A DNA stretch of 5,863 nt, taken from the NCBI GenBank assembly GCA_029880275.1, contig JAOUOQ010000124.1, forward strand, positions 1 to 5,863, read 5' to 3'. Of the stretch, positions 5,726-5,863 are shown piece after piece (position 1 is the first letter of the stretch; each line of letters begins with the position of its first letter). The position numbers and the translations under genes are program-made. This DNA comes from Candidatus Aminicenantota bacterium. Its GTDB lineage: Bacteria > Acidobacteriota > B3-B38 > Guanabaribacteriales > B3-B38. The notes under the pieces were generated by a model. It made no database searches and was not told the DNA's origin. It saw only the letters and a program-made list of their open reading frames with translations.

Positions 5726-5863
5726 TTACTCTTCTTCATCAGGGGGGAATATTTTACCGGGATTGAGGATATTATTGGGGTCAAAAATCTTTTTTATAGA
5801 TTTCATAAGATTTATGGTTGGCTGGTCAAGCTCCATAGAAAGATAAGGGGCTTTGGTAAAGCC
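5726..5863 (-). CDS. FAD-linked oxidase (GlcD/D-lactate dehydrogenase type), C-terminal end only
   Basis: The last 45 codons of a minus-strand gene that enters from the right edge. The peptide holds GFTKAPYLSMEL, a helix NLMKSIKKIFDP and the closing NNILNPGKIFPPDEEE. The pattern DPNNILNPGK is the well-known C-terminal end of the FAD-oxidase C domain found in glycolate oxidase subunit GlcD and D-lactate dehydrogenases, which oxidise 2-hydroxy acids. The family is clear, but the exact substrate cannot be told from this end. The TAA lies six bases from the acpS stop on the opposite strand. Confidence 0.85.
   Translation of the reverse strand, partial: GFTKAPYLSMELDQPTINLMKSIKKIFDPNNILNPGKIFPPDEEE

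Noticed and set aside
5715..5740. GATGA/TCATC inverted repeat at the acpS-oxidase junction as a bidirectional terminator
   Set aside because: Only five pairs plus a wobble, with a long T-rich loop and no GC-rich stem; too weak.

Overview
The window looks like ordinary chromosomal DNA from a Gram-negative-type (diderm, LPS-bearing) bacterium. The evidence is a cut-off LptE lipoprotein, a lipobox signal peptide and the gene order ribH-nusB-leuS-lptE. That order, with a short-form leucyl-tRNA synthetase, an ECF sigma/zinc-finger anti-sigma pair and a GlcD-type oxidase, fits Desulfobacterota-like or related uncultured lineages. This is an inference from gene order and protein style, not a proven placement. 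No mobile element, CRISPR array, phage gene, tRNA or rRNA gene is visible.

Left part, minus strand (positions 3712 down to 1): a four-gene operon read leftwards. It encodes RibH (riboflavin synthesis), NusB (antitermination and rRNA transcription), LeuRS (leucyl-tRNA synthetase) and the start of LptE (outer-membrane LPS assembly), which runs off the left edge. The genes are tightly packed: nusB and leuS overlap by 8 bases, and leuS and lptE share one base (TAATG). A near-consensus promoter lies about 65-90 bases upstream of ribH.

Middle (3713-3986): a 274-base divergent promoter region. It holds two good sigma70-type promoters facing away from each other, separated by a short degenerate GAR-hexamer repeat. 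No riboswitch or small gene was recognised in it.

Right part, plus strand (3987-5719): a second operon of four genes. They are an ECF sigma factor, its probable zinc-finger membrane anti-sigma factor, a YbjQ/UPF0145 protein whose start overlaps the anti-sigma stop (ATGA), and AcpS (holo-ACP synthase). The first three look like a regulatory unit of unknown input; AcpS supplies 4'-phosphopantetheine to acyl carrier protein for fatty-acid (and hence lipid) synthesis. The last 138 bases are the C-terminal end of a GlcD-like FAD-linked oxidase on the minus strand, ending only 6 bases from acpS.

Most of the window is housekeeping. The least explained part is the sigma/anti-sigma/YbjQ module: its anti-sigma factor has two membrane helices but almost no extracytoplasmic loop, and it is translationally coupled to a protein of unknown function.
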